Assembly: GCA_002841695.1 (NCBI GenBank)
Contig: PHAN01000006.1
Coordinates: 45,727-109,726, forward strand
Direction: 5' to 3'
DNA length: 64,000 nt
From: Elusimicrobia bacterium HGW-Elusimicrobia-1
Lineage (GTDB): Bacteria; Elusimicrobiota; Endomicrobiia; PHAN01
Shown here: in pieces, positions 1 to 7,991 of the stretch
Layout: each line of letters begins with the position of its first letter
How positions within the stretch are numbered: the stretch's first letter is position 1
Notes under the pieces: generated by a model
Databases searched by the model: none
What the model saw: the letters and a program-made list of their open reading frames with translations, nothing else
Told to the model about the DNA's origin: nothing
Program-made: the position numbers and the translations under genes

Positions 1-278
1 ATCTGATGAGCACGTCGCGCCTGCCTCTCTCAAAGTTGAATTTTTTTGGGGCAGGACCCGTCATGATGAAAATTTTGATGAAAAAAACCGGCGCGGCGCG
101 CCTTGATGACCTTATAAAAACCGCGCGGGACCTTAAAGTAAAATTCATCGCCTGCACGACATCCTGCGGAGTGATGGGCCTCGGCAAGGACGAGCTTTCA
201 GGCGACGTCGACGAATTCGCCGGCGCGGCGACCTACCTGGCCGAAGCCAAAGGCGCCGGCATCAATCTTTTCATCTAA
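1..278 (+). CDS. DsrE/DsrF/DrsH-like family protein (5' end outside window)
   Basis: This is the C-terminal part of a DsrE/F/H-like protein. The reading frame is open to the left edge; an internal ATG at base 6 is not a convincing start because family members are roughly 150-170 residues and only about 90 are visible. The segment from MMKILMKK through KFIACTTSCGVMGLGKDEL to INLFI matches the end of this family, including the Cys-containing turn before MGL. Family members take part in sulfur relay or persulfide handling in the cytoplasm. The tusA-like gene downstream fits that role. A nested palindrome separates the two genes. Confidence 0.75.
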   Translation, partial: LMSTSRLPLSKLNFFGAGPVMMKILMKKTGAARLDDLIKTARDLKVKFIACTTSCGVMGLGKDELSGDVDEFAGAATYLAEAKGAGINLFI

Positions 279-369
279 TACAAACGCATTATGTAGCGCG
301 ACCTTTTAAGGTCGCCTTTTGCCCCGATAAATCGGGGCACTACATGTCAAAACAAATAATGCGATTGTA
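279..369. repeat. Nested palindromic intergenic element
   Basis: Two perfect hairpins lie side by side: GCGACCTT/AAGGTCGC (298-315) and GCCCCGAT/ATCGGGGC (321-338). They are enclosed by outer complementary arms, TACAAACGCATTATGTAG (279-296) against 340-369, with about 10 unpaired bases in the right arm. The whole element could fold as a cruciform or a branched RNA. It begins right after the stop of the DsrE-like gene. It looks like a REP/MITE-type intergenic repeat. It could also slow transcription, but there is no U-tract typical of an intrinsic terminator. Confidence 0.6.
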
Positions 370-414
370 TTAAAATCAAAGAGCGTCAAATACCCGGCCA
401 AACGGAGTAGCGCG

Positions 415-642
415 ATGGAAGCGTCAAAAAAAATCGACTGCACCGGCCTTTTCTGTCCGATGCCCGTCGTAAAAACCAAAATCGAACTTGAATCCCTAAA
501 ACCCGGCGAAGTCCTGGAAATCACCGCCGACGACCCCGGTTTCCAAAAAGATTTGCCGGCGTGGTGCTCAATGGCCGGCGAACAATGCCTCGGTGTATTC
601 CTCGAAGGGAGTATCATCAAAGGTTACGTCAGAAAAAAATGA
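415..642 (+). CDS. tusA: TusA-family sulfur carrier protein
   Basis: This 75-residue protein has the family's length and its CPxP motif (CPMP at residues 14-17); Cys14 would carry the persulfide sulfur. The pattern GLFCPMPVVKTK, then LKPGEVLEITADDPG, is typical of TusA-like (SirA/YeeD-type) carriers. TusA relays sulfur in the cytoplasm for tRNA thiolation or sulfur oxidation; here the exact client is unknown. It follows a DsrE-like gene, a common pairing. Its stop overlaps the next start (ATGA at 639-642), so the pair is probably translationally coupled. Confidence 0.85.
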   Translation: MEASKKIDCTGLFCPMPVVKTKIELESLKPGEVLEITADDPGFQKDLPAWCSMAGEQCLGVFLEGSIIKGYVRKK

Positions 643-1130
643 GCGCGAAAACCGCCGGAATATCGTCGGGATCATATTCGCAAAAACGCGATTTTACGCG
701 CACGCCGGAACCTGCCGGCGACGGACGGCGATTTGTCGTCGCCCGTCACAAAGATGCCTCTGCGGGAGGCGGAATATTCGTGGTGCATAAACACGCGGCG
801 TCTCATCTCCACTGGGATCTGCGGCTTGAAAACAACGGCGCGCTCGAGTCGTGGGCCGTGCCGAAAGAACCGCCCGTGGAACCGCTCGTCAAGCGTCTGG
901 CGGTGCGCGTGGAAGATCATCCTCTGAGTTACGCATCCTTCGAGGGTACCATACCGGAAGGCAACTACGGCGCGGGCGCCGTCGAGATTTGGGACAAGGG
1001 AACATACGGCGCGATTAAACGCGAGGCGCGCGAAATATTAGTCGATTTCAAAGGCAAAAAACTCCGCGGCAACTACGCTCTCATAAACACCGGCGGCAGA
1101 AACTGGCTTTTTTTTAAGAGGAAAATATGA
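639..1130 (+). CDS. Stand-alone LigD-type 3'-phosphoesterase
   Basis: This 163-residue protein corresponds to the phosphoesterase (PE) domain of bacterial ligase D, which trims 3'-phosphate or 3'-ribonucleotide ends during DNA end repair. The motif HKHAASHLHWDLRLE gives His52 and Asp60, and VEDHPLSYASFEG gives His94. Their spacing (8 and 34 residues) equals that of the catalytic His/Asp/His of Pseudomonas LigD PE. SWAVPK and IPEGNYGAG are also conserved. No ligase or polymerase domain is attached. The start is the ATG overlapping the tusA stop; an in-frame ATG at 561 would intrude into tusA. The stop overlaps the next start (1127-1130). Its place in a redox/sulfur operon is unexplained. Confidence 0.88.
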   Translation: MSAKTAGISSGSYSQKRDFTRTPEPAGDGRRFVVARHKDASAGGGIFVVHKHAASHLHWDLRLENNGALESWAVPKEPPVEPLVKRLAVRVEDHPLSYASFEGTIPEGNYGAGAVEIWDKGTYGAIKREAREILVDFKGKKLRGNYALINTGGRNWLFFKRKI

Positions 1131-2140
1131 GCGAACTTGAATTTTTTCTCGACGACAAAGATAATGCGGCTCCCAAACCGTCCGCGTCGTGTCCGGCGGC
1201 GTCTCTTAAACCCGCCGACGCCGGCAAACTCTACGACCTGGCCATACTCGGCGCGGGCCCGGCGGGAATGACCGCGGCGGTTTACGCGTCGCGCAAAATG
1301 CTCGACGCCGTACTTATAACAAAAGACATCGGCGGCCAGCCGTTGCTGACGGCTAAAATCGAAAACTATATGGGCTACCAATACATATCGGGAAAATCGC
1401 TCATAGAAAAATTCGACGAGCAAGTCAGAAAATTCCCGATAGCCGTCGTGGAAAACGACGGCGCGGCCTCGATAAAAAAAGAGCCGGACGGATTCTCCGT
1501 CGCGACGGAAAGCGGCAAGAACTTCCGCGCGCGCTCTCTGGTGATTACATCCGGAAAGCGCTCAAGAGAACTCGGGGTGCCCGGCGAGAGAAAGCTGGTC
1601 GGAAAAGGCGTGGCGTACTGCTCCACCTGCGACGCGCCGCTTTTCGGCGGCAAGGACGTAGTCGTCGTCGGCGGCGGAAACTCGGCGCTTACGGCCGTTA
1701 ACGACTTGCTGAAAGTCGCGCGGAAAATATATCTCGTCAACAATCTGCCGGAACTGACCGGAGACCCCGTGCTGCGCGGCAAGGTTGAAACTCCGAAAGT
1801 CGAAAAAATAATGCCGGCCTCGATTTCCGAAATCGTCGGCGAAAATACGGTCGAAGCCGTGAGCGTGAGAACATCCGACGGAAATCTTCGACGGATAGAA
1901 GCGCAGGGAATATTCATAGAGATAGGCCTGGAGCCCAACAGCGCGTTTGCGGACGGCCTGCCGGAACTTAATTCCTCCGGCGAAATAAAAGTGGACTGCC
2001 GTTCGCGGACTTCCGTCGAGGGGATATTTGCCGCCGGAGACGTCACGGACGTGCCGGAGAAGCAAATTATCGTCGCCGCGGGCGAAGGCGCCAAGGCCGC
2101 CCTCGGCGCGTACAGATATCTGGTCGGACTGAAAAAATGA
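1127..2140 (+). CDS. Thioredoxin-reductase/AhpF-like FAD disulfide oxidoreductase
   Basis: This 337-residue flavoprotein has the FAD-binding GAGPAG (42-47), a redox-active CSTC (165-168), the nucleotide-binding GGGNSA (182-187) and the C-terminal GDVTD motif. After the second nucleotide fold it reads VNNLPEL where NADPH-specific thioredoxin reductases have HRR. This resembles the AhpF C-terminal part, so NADH or another donor may be used (inference). An N-terminal extension of about 35 residues precedes the FAD domain. The adjacent double-thioredoxin-fold protein is its likely electron acceptor, which makes the two a split AhpF or a PDO/reductase pair. Confidence 0.88.
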   Translation: MSELEFFLDDKDNAAPKPSASCPAASLKPADAGKLYDLAILGAGPAGMTAAVYASRKMLDAVLITKDIGGQPLLTAKIENYMGYQYISGKSLIEKFDEQVRKFPIAVVENDGAASIKKEPDGFSVATESGKNFRARSLVITSGKRSRELGVPGERKLVGKGVAYCSTCDAPLFGGKDVVVVGGGNSALTAVNDLLKVARKIYLVNNLPELTGDPVLRGKVETPKVEKIMPASISEIVGENTVEAVSVRTSDGNLRRIEAQGIFIEIGLEPNSAFADGLPELNSSGEIKVDCRSRTSVEGIFAAGDVTDVPEKQIIVAAGEGAKAALGAYRYLVGLKK

Positions 2141-2155
2141 CGGGCTGGAGGGAAA

Positions 2156-2812
2156 ATGAGCATACTTTCAAGCGAAATACTTGAGCGGCTTAAAGACGAA
2201 CTCTCGGGATTATCGTCGACGGTCAACATAGTATTTTTCGACGACCCCGACGGCAACTGCCGCCATTGCCGCGAAACTTCCGAATTCCTCGACGAGACAG
2301 CCAATGCCGCCGCCGGTAAAATAAACGTCCGCAAAATTGTGATAACGGACGACGCCGAGTCCGCCGGCAAATACGAAGTTTTCGCCGCGCCGGCCATAAT
2401 ATTGCTTGACGCCGGCGGACGGGACCGGGGCATACGCTTTTTCGGAATTCCCGGCGGTCACGAGTTGGCTTCCTTTGTTGCGGCGGTAAAACTCGTTTCG
2501 GCGGGCGGAGCGGGACTTTCCGCCGAGACGGCAAAAGCCGTCGCGGAACTGCAAAAAACCGTCGACTTAAAAGTTTTCGTCACGCTGTCCTGTCCGTACT
2601 GCCCCGCCGCCGTGCAACTCGCCCACAAGTTCGCCTACGAGAGCGCGGGCAAGATTACGGCGTCCATGATTGACGCCGCGGGTTTTATGAGTTTGTCCTC
2701 AAAACATTCCGTAATGAGAGTCCCGAAAATCGTAATCGCCGACAAGGACTCCGTCGAAGGCGCTCCCTCGGAGGCGGCTCTTTTGGAGCGCGTTAAAGCC
2801 GCGGCGCAATGA
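2156..2812 (+). CDS. Double thioredoxin-fold protein (PDO/glutaredoxin-like)
   Basis: This 218-residue protein has two thioredoxin-fold units. The first has CRHC (35-38) and a cis-Pro segment FAAPAII near 77-83; the second has CPYC (146-149) and VMRVPKIV. This matches the protein disulfide oxidoreductases of thermophiles and the N-terminal half of AhpF. It probably carries electrons from the flavoprotein encoded 15 bases upstream to cytoplasmic disulfides or a peroxidase. Both active sites keep both cysteines, whereas the AhpF N-terminal half keeps only one CxxC. Its stop overlaps the next start (2809-2812). Confidence 0.83.
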   Translation: MSILSSEILERLKDELSGLSSTVNIVFFDDPDGNCRHCRETSEFLDETANAAAGKINVRKIVITDDAESAGKYEVFAAPAIILLDAGGRDRGIRFFGIPGGHELASFVAAVKLVSAGGAGLSAETAKAVAELQKTVDLKVFVTLSCPYCPAAVQLAHKFAYESAGKITASMIDAAGFMSLSSKHSVMRVPKIVIADKDSVEGAPSEAALLERVKAAAQ

Positions 2813-3342
2813 TGTCTAAAAATATCATAATAGCCGGCAATCACGGAGCCGGCAAAACCACGCTTGTAAAATCCCTGGCCGCGGCTTATCCGGATTTCTT
2901 CGGCGGGTTTTACACGCAAGAGACGCCGGGAAACGTTTTGATAATAAAAACTCTCGACGGCGTAGAAAGAGTGTTTGCCTCAAAAAATGCCGCCGACCTC
3001 GCGGGCGGCAGGATCGCAAAATTCAAAAAATATCGAGTTGATTTGGACGCTCTGGAAGACGTCGCCATACCGGCGGCCGACGAGAGCGTAAGGTCAAAAA
3101 AAATAACCATTCTCGACGAGATAGGTTCGATGGACGTGCTCTGCGAGGCCTTCCGCGTCGACATACTCCGCTGGCTCGCGTCCGATTCCGGCCTGATGCT
3201 GGCCACGATATTGCCCAAGTCCCGCCTGTTTACCGACGACATAGCAAAACGCCCCGACTGCGCCGCGCTTTATCTTACCCGTCACAATTTCCCAAAAGTC
3301 CGCGCGGAAGCCGCGCGGCTTCTGGGCCTGCCGCGCCGCTGA
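2809..3342 (+). CDS. THEP1-type nucleoside-triphosphatase
   Basis: This 177-residue P-loop protein has Walker A GNHGAGKTT near residues 10-18 and Walker B ITILDEIGSMDV near residues 98-109. Size and motifs fit the NTPase_1/THEP1 family, which hydrolyses NTPs to NDPs in vitro and has no settled physiological role. It is translationally coupled to the double-thioredoxin-fold gene (ATGA). A second ATG three bases downstream is an equally possible start. Family assignment is fairly secure; function is not. Confidence 0.8.
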   Translation: MMSKNIIIAGNHGAGKTTLVKSLAAAYPDFFGGFYTQETPGNVLIIKTLDGVERVFASKNAADLAGGRIAKFKKYRVDLDALEDVAIPAADESVRSKKITILDEIGSMDVLCEAFRVDILRWLASDSGLMLATILPKSRLFTDDIAKRPDCAALYLTRHNFPKVRAEAARLLGLPRR

Positions 3343-3390
3343 GCACTATCAAAATATCCCGCATTTTTTGTATACTACGCGCTATAGATT

Positions 3391-3792
3391 ATGAGAAAAA
3401 TACATACGACAAAATCCGCCTGCGCCGCGCCCGTGTTTAACCGCATAACGCCCGGTCTTATGCGCGCCATGCCGTACGAGGGCGGACGGAAAAAAATCGA
3501 TATCCTCATCGAAACTCCGGAGTTTACCTGCCTTTGTCCGTGGTCGGGGCTTCCCGATTTCGCGCATTTGGCCGTAAGATACGTGCCCGATACAAAAGTG
3601 GCGGAACTTAAGGCCTTCAAGTTTTACATACAGTCCTACCGTATGGTCGGAATTCTGCACGAAGACGCCGCCAATCGAATCTGCGACGACCTGGCCGCGG
3701 CTGTCCGTCCGCGCGAATTGACGGTGGAAATTACGTTCAACCTTCGCGGCGGGATAAAAACAACCGTGACGAGACAATACCGCAAAAAATAA
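3391..3792 (+). CDS. queF: NADPH-dependent 7-cyano-7-deazaguanine reductase QueF
   Basis: This 133-residue protein is a short, unimodular QueF, which reduces preQ0 to preQ1 in queuosine biosynthesis. The signature PEFTCLCPWSGLPDFA holds the catalytic Cys49 and Asp56; AELKAFKFYIQSYR follows as the family substrate-site region. A TATACT hexamer about 15 bases upstream of the start could be a -10 element, but no good -35 is seen. The gene ends one base before murC. No other queuosine genes are in the window. Confidence 0.92.
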   Translation: MRKIHTTKSACAAPVFNRITPGLMRAMPYEGGRKKIDILIETPEFTCLCPWSGLPDFAHLAVRYVPDTKVAELKAFKFYIQSYRMVGILHEDAANRICDDLAAAVRPRELTVEITFNLRGGIKTTVTRQYRKK

Positions 3793-3793
3793 A

Positions 3794-5158
3794 ATGTTCG
3801 ACCACATAAAAAGAATCCACTTCGTCGGGATAGGCGGCTCGGGGATGTCGGGCATCGCCGAAGTTCTTCTGAATCTCGGCTACCGCGTATCCGGCTCCGA
3901 CCTTAAAAAATCAGAAACGACCGAGCGCCTCTCAAAACTCGGCGCGAAATTTTCCGTGGGTCACCGCGCGGCTAATCTTGCCGGAGCCGACGTCGTCGTG
4001 ACGTCCACGGCCGTGCGCCGGGACAATCCCGAAGTCGCGGAGGCGGGACGCCGTAAAATTCCCGTTATCCCGCGCATCGAAATGCTTGCCGAAATAGCCC
4101 GCCTCAAATATACCATAGCCGTCGCCGGAACTCACGGAAAAACCACCACGACTTCTCTTACATCTCTTATACTTACCGAAGGCGGGCTCGACCCGACGGT
4201 GGTAGTCGGCGGGCGTCTGAAAAATATATCCGGCGGCGCAAGATTGGGCAAGGGAAAATATCTTGTCGCCGAAGCGGACGAATCCGACGGCTCGTTTCTG
4301 AAACTTTCGCCGGCGCTCTCCATAGTAACCAACATCGACGACGACCATCTGGATTATTACGGCACTATGGAAACGCTTAAAAAATCATTTCTGGACTTCA
4401 TCAATAAAGTGCCTTTTTACGGCTGCGCGATACTATGCGCCGACGACAAAAACATCCGCGAACTCATACCGTCGGTCAACAGGAGATACGCCACGTACGG
4501 TTTCGGCAAGGGTTTGGATTACACCGTGTCAAATTTCCGAAGCGACGCGGCGAACACCTCGTTCGTTATTTCAAAGGGATCTAAAACCGTAGGCAGAATA
4601 ACGTGGGGCGTTCCGGGACGGCACAACGCCCTTAACGCGGCGGCGGCGGCGGTTTGCGGTATGGAACTCGATATTCCATTTTCTAAAATAAAAACGGCGC
4701 TCGCGTCTTTCGGCGGCGTCGCGCGGCGTCTTGAAACGAAATATCGCCGCAGCGGGATCGTCATCATCGACGACTACGGACATCATCCCACGGAAATAAA
4801 AGCCACACTGTCCGCCGTGAAAGAACGCTGGCGTCCGAAACGCCTGATGGTAATTTTCCAGCCGCACCGCTACAGCCGCACGAAACTCCTGTACAAAAAT
4901 CTGGCGCGGTCGCTTTCCGCCGCCGACGAAATTTTCCTGATGCCGGTATATCCGGCGGGGGAAAAGCCGATTGCCGGAGTAACAAGCCGCCTTATAAAAA
5001 AAGAAATCGAAGCCGCCGGCGGCGCGGCGGAGTATTTTTCGTCCGGCGACTGTCCGTCTCTGGCCGCGCGTCTGAAAGAAGGTGATGTGGTGGTGACTCT
5101 CGGCGCGGGAGATGTAACCGCGATATCGGGCATATTATCGGAGGCCGCCGGACGGTGA
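3794..5158 (+). CDS. murC: UDP-N-acetylmuramate--L-alanine ligase
   Basis: MurC (454 residues, normal length) adds L-Ala to UDP-MurNAc in cytoplasmic peptidoglycan precursor synthesis. Visible motifs are the N-terminal nucleotide fold GIGGSG (12-17), the ATP-binding AGTHGKTTTT (111-120), EADESDGSF, a central NIDDDHLDYYG and the C-terminal YGHHPTEIKAT. It opens a wall/division cluster: murB overlaps its stop (GTGA) and ddl follows. Confidence 0.97.
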   Translation: MFDHIKRIHFVGIGGSGMSGIAEVLLNLGYRVSGSDLKKSETTERLSKLGAKFSVGHRAANLAGADVVVTSTAVRRDNPEVAEAGRRKIPVIPRIEMLAEIARLKYTIAVAGTHGKTTTTSLTSLILTEGGLDPTVVVGGRLKNISGGARLGKGKYLVAEADESDGSFLKLSPALSIVTNIDDDHLDYYGTMETLKKSFLDFINKVPFYGCAILCADDKNIRELIPSVNRRYATYGFGKGLDYTVSNFRSDAANTSFVISKGSKTVGRITWGVPGRHNALNAAAAAVCGMELDIPFSKIKTALASFGGVARRLETKYRRSGIVIIDDYGHHPTEIKATLSAVKERWRPKRLMVIFQPHRYSRTKLLYKNLARSLSAADEIFLMPVYPAGEKPIAGVTSRLIKKEIEAAGGAAEYFSSGDCPSLAARLKEGDVVVTLGAGDVTAISGILSEAAGR

Positions 5159-6045
5159 GTGTCTCGAAAGCCGCCATTCTTGCCGTCGCCTCCGACGTAA
5201 AAGAAAACGAGCCGCTGTCGGGCCGGACCACATTCCGCGCGGGCGGAACCGCCAAATACTTTGTAATCGCGCAAAATCTTGCCGAACTAAAAAATCTTCT
5301 GTCGCTCCTTCGCGCCGAAAAAGAAAAATATTTTTTGCTGGGCGCAGGGTCGAACGTGCTCTTCGCCTCCCCTGTTTACGACGGAGTAGTGGTCGCGCTC
5401 GGTGGCGATTTCAGGAAGATATCCCGCAAAGGAAACGCCGTAACCGCCGGCGCCGCCGCCAGAATGGGCACGCTTGAGGCCTTCGCGGTAAAAGAGGGAT
5501 TGTCCGGCCTGGAAACGTTGAGCGGAATACCGGGCACCGTCGGAGGGGCCGTGGCGGGCAACGCCGGCGCCAACGGCGGCTCCGTAGCCGACGTATTTGA
5601 ATCCGCCGAAGCTCTCGACGCTAATCTGGAAGTAAAATCAATCCCGAAAAGCGGCGCGGAGTTTTCATACAGAAGTTCGTCGCTCTCGTCTTCTACTATA
5701 CTTGCGGCGACTTTCCTTCTGAAACCGGACAAACCTTCCGAGATACTCAAACGAATCGACGCTATAATGGCGCGGAGAGTCGCGGCGCAGCCGCATTTGC
5801 CGTCGGCCGGATCCGTTTTTAAAAACCCCGCCGGAACCGCCCCCGCCGGAAAATTGATGGATGACTGCGGCCTCAAGGGTCTTAAAATCGGCGGAGCGAT
5901 GATATCGAACGAACACGCCAATTTCATAGTCAATACCGGCAACGCCTCGCCGGCCGACGTTCTGGCGCTGATGGAAGCCGCCGCCGGTAAAGTAAAAGAA
6001 AAGTTCGGCGTGACGCTTGAGCCGGAAATAAAGGTTGTGAAATGA
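5155..6045 (+). CDS. murB: UDP-N-acetylenolpyruvoylglucosamine reductase
   Basis: MurB (296 residues) reduces UDP-GlcNAc-enolpyruvate to UDP-MurNAc with FAD and NADPH. FAD-domain motifs GAGSNVLF (63-70) and LSGIPGTVGGAVAGNAGANGG-type residues (about 122-142) are present. The catalytic Ser220 lies in SAGSVFKNP and the conserved Glu289 is near the C-terminus. Length and layout fit the shorter MurB class. The start is GTG, overlapping the murC stop. Confidence 0.96.
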   Translation: MSVSKAAILAVASDVKENEPLSGRTTFRAGGTAKYFVIAQNLAELKNLLSLLRAEKEKYFLLGAGSNVLFASPVYDGVVVALGGDFRKISRKGNAVTAGAAARMGTLEAFAVKEGLSGLETLSGIPGTVGGAVAGNAGANGGSVADVFESAEALDANLEVKSIPKSGAEFSYRSSSLSSSTILAATFLLKPDKPSEILKRIDAIMARRVAAQPHLPSAGSVFKNPAGTAPAGKLMDDCGLKGLKIGGAMISNEHANFIVNTGNASPADVLALMEAAAGKVKEKFGVTLEPEIKVVK

Positions 6046-7019
6046 ACGCAAACAAAAAACGCGCGGCCCATCCGCCGATTAAACCGTCGGCCGGGATTCC
6101 GAAACACATTTCAAAAATGAAAATAGCGGTGCTGCTCGGCGGGCCGTCATCGGAAAGAGCCGTGTCGCTCAGAAGCGGAGCGGCGGTGGCCGGAGCGCTA
6201 AAAAAACTTGGAGCGACGCCGATAAAAATTCTCGTCGGCCGCGACATTTCGTGGCTCGCGCGGCTGAAACACGCGCGGCCGGATTTCGTATTCATCGCTC
6301 TGCACGGAAAATACGGCGAGGACGGCGCGGCGCAGTCGGAACTTGAATCCGCAGGATTCCGATACTGCGGCTCGGGTCCGGCGGCGTCGGCTCTTGCGAT
6401 GGACAAAGCCGAAACAAAGCGGGTGCTGGAAGCATCGGGCATACGCACACCCGCGGGACAGCTTGCGCGACGAGGAACGAAAATACCCGCGACAACTTTT
6501 CCGTGCGTGGTCAAGCCGTCCGACGAGGGTTCCGCGGTGGGAGTGGCCATAGCCCGAAACCGCAGCGAACTCTCAAAAGCCGTTAAAAGCTCGCTCAAAT
6601 ATTCTTCGACGGCTCTGATAGAAAAATACATTCCCGGCGTCGAAATTACCGCCGCCGTGCTGGACGGCAAATGCCTGCCGCTCATAGAGATAGTTCCCAA
6701 GGGGAGCTTCTACGATTACCGGTCTAAATATTCCCCGGGGATGTCGGACCACATAGTTCCGGCGCGCATAACGTCCGCTGCGGCGCAAGAAGCGTCCAAG
6801 ATTGCGGCAAAATCTTTCCGCGCGCTCGGATGCCGGGCATTCGGCCGCGTGGATATGAAAGTGGCGCCGGACGGACGCATTTACGTCTTTGAAGTCAACA
6901 CCATTCCCGGCCTTACCGCCACATCGCTTTTTCCCGACGCGGCCAGGGCGGCCGGCATATCATTCGAGCGCCTGATAGAACGCATGATAAGAGCTTCTCT
7001 TAAAGCCGCCCGCCGGTAA
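6042..7019 (+). CDS. ddl: D-alanine--D-alanine ligase
   Basis: This ATP-grasp ligase makes the D-Ala-D-Ala dipeptide for peptidoglycan. The N-terminal GGPSSERAVSLRSG, the central VVKPSDEGSAVGV and the C-terminal FEVNTIPGLTATSLFP are hallmark motifs. The ATG overlapping the murB stop gives 325 residues with a basic 25-residue leader. The ATG at 6117 gives 300 residues beginning MKIAVLLGG, close to usual family length. The first start is kept because coupling by overlap is the rule here, but either is possible. Confidence 0.95.
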   Translation: MNANKKRAAHPPIKPSAGIPKHISKMKIAVLLGGPSSERAVSLRSGAAVAGALKKLGATPIKILVGRDISWLARLKHARPDFVFIALHGKYGEDGAAQSELESAGFRYCGSGPAASALAMDKAETKRVLEASGIRTPAGQLARRGTKIPATTFPCVVKPSDEGSAVGVAIARNRSELSKAVKSSLKYSSTALIEKYIPGVEITAAVLDGKCLPLIEIVPKGSFYDYRSKYSPGMSDHIVPARITSAAAQEASKIAAKSFRALGCRAFGRVDMKVAPDGRIYVFEVNTIPGLTATSLFPDAARAAGISFERLIERMIRASLKAARR

Positions 7020-7061
7020 AAGCGCCGGCTGACTCAAAAAAAATCTTTCCCGGATTTTATC

Positions 7062-7883
7062 GTGAGAAAACCAAGAAAAAGAATTAAGGTCAGATTAAGG
7101 AGCGAAGTCCGCAGAAAACGTCTCCGCGCCATAGGTTTGGCCGCGGCCGCATTGACGACGGCGGCGCTCGGCATTATGGGATTCATGGCCGCCAGAAACG
7201 GCATAACGGACTATCTGGGCTCCGCGCGGTTCGCGGTGAAAGAAATATCCGTTGAAGGCCTCCGCGGCGTCGACGAAAAAATAATTATGCCCCAACTCGA
7301 ACCGCTGCGCAAGTCGACCGTCTGGAACGCCGATTACAAAGGCGTCGCAAAGCGGATAATGGAGAAACATCCGCGCGTGAAAAAAGTTTCCTTTCGCAAA
7401 CGCCCTCCGGCGGCGGTAATCGTTAAAATCACGGAACGCGAAGCCGAGGCAGTCATCAAAAAAAACGGACGGCTCGACGCCGTCGACAAGCACATGGCGC
7501 TGTTTGCTCCCACTGACGAAGACCGGGCCGGACTCCCCGAAATACTCGAACCTCCCGACGAGGCCGCGCCGGGCATCGTCGCTTTTCTCGACGCGCTCGG
7601 CGATGTCGACGCGGCTTTCAAAAAACGCGTGAAGTCCGTTTCAGTCGATTCCGTCTCAATGCATCTTACCCTCGACGACGACACCGCCGTATTGTGGGGC
7701 GCAACGCCGGAAAAACCCTCGTCAAAAAATGCCCTGAAGGCCATATCGGCCAAAATCGCGCGTATAAACCTCATAATGGCCGACGCAAAAAAAAGGTTCG
7801 GCGGATGCCTTTATATCGACCTTACTCAATCGCCCGAAACCCTCGAACGCGTGGTTGTAATGCCGCAGGGGAAAAAGATATAA
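7062..7883 (+). CDS. ftsQ: Cell division protein FtsQ/DivIB
   Basis: This 273-residue bitopic protein has a basic cytoplasmic N-terminus, one transmembrane segment at about 22-44 and a POTRA domain from about 57 (FAVKEISVEGLRGVDEKII) to 125, then the FtsQ beta domain. FtsQ links cytoplasmic FtsA/FtsZ to the periplasmic divisome. Position between ddl and ftsA is the classical dcw order. The start is GTG. The sequence is divergent, as usual for FtsQ, so synteny carries much of the call. Confidence 0.88.
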   Translation: MRKPRKRIKVRLRSEVRRKRLRAIGLAAAALTTAALGIMGFMAARNGITDYLGSARFAVKEISVEGLRGVDEKIIMPQLEPLRKSTVWNADYKGVAKRIMEKHPRVKKVSFRKRPPAAVIVKITEREAEAVIKKNGRLDAVDKHMALFAPTDEDRAGLPEILEPPDEAAPGIVAFLDALGDVDAAFKKRVKSVSVDSVSMHLTLDDDTAVLWGATPEKPSSKNALKAISAKIARINLIMADAKKRFGGCLYIDLTQSPETLERVVVMPQGKKI

Positions 7884-7991
7884 TCAAGGCGATAAAAAAA
7901 TACCGCGGCGACGGTGAAACGGACGCGCGATTAAATTGATCAGGCGGACGTAAGCGTAAGGACGCGGTGAATTTACCGACGGAGAAACGAA

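Noticed and set aside
1375..2433. Long antisense open frame (352 codons) opposite the flavoprotein gene
   Set aside because: Its reading is Ser/Arg/Pro-rich with no family features, and the plus strand encodes clear conserved proteins; high GC with biased third positions makes such shadows common.
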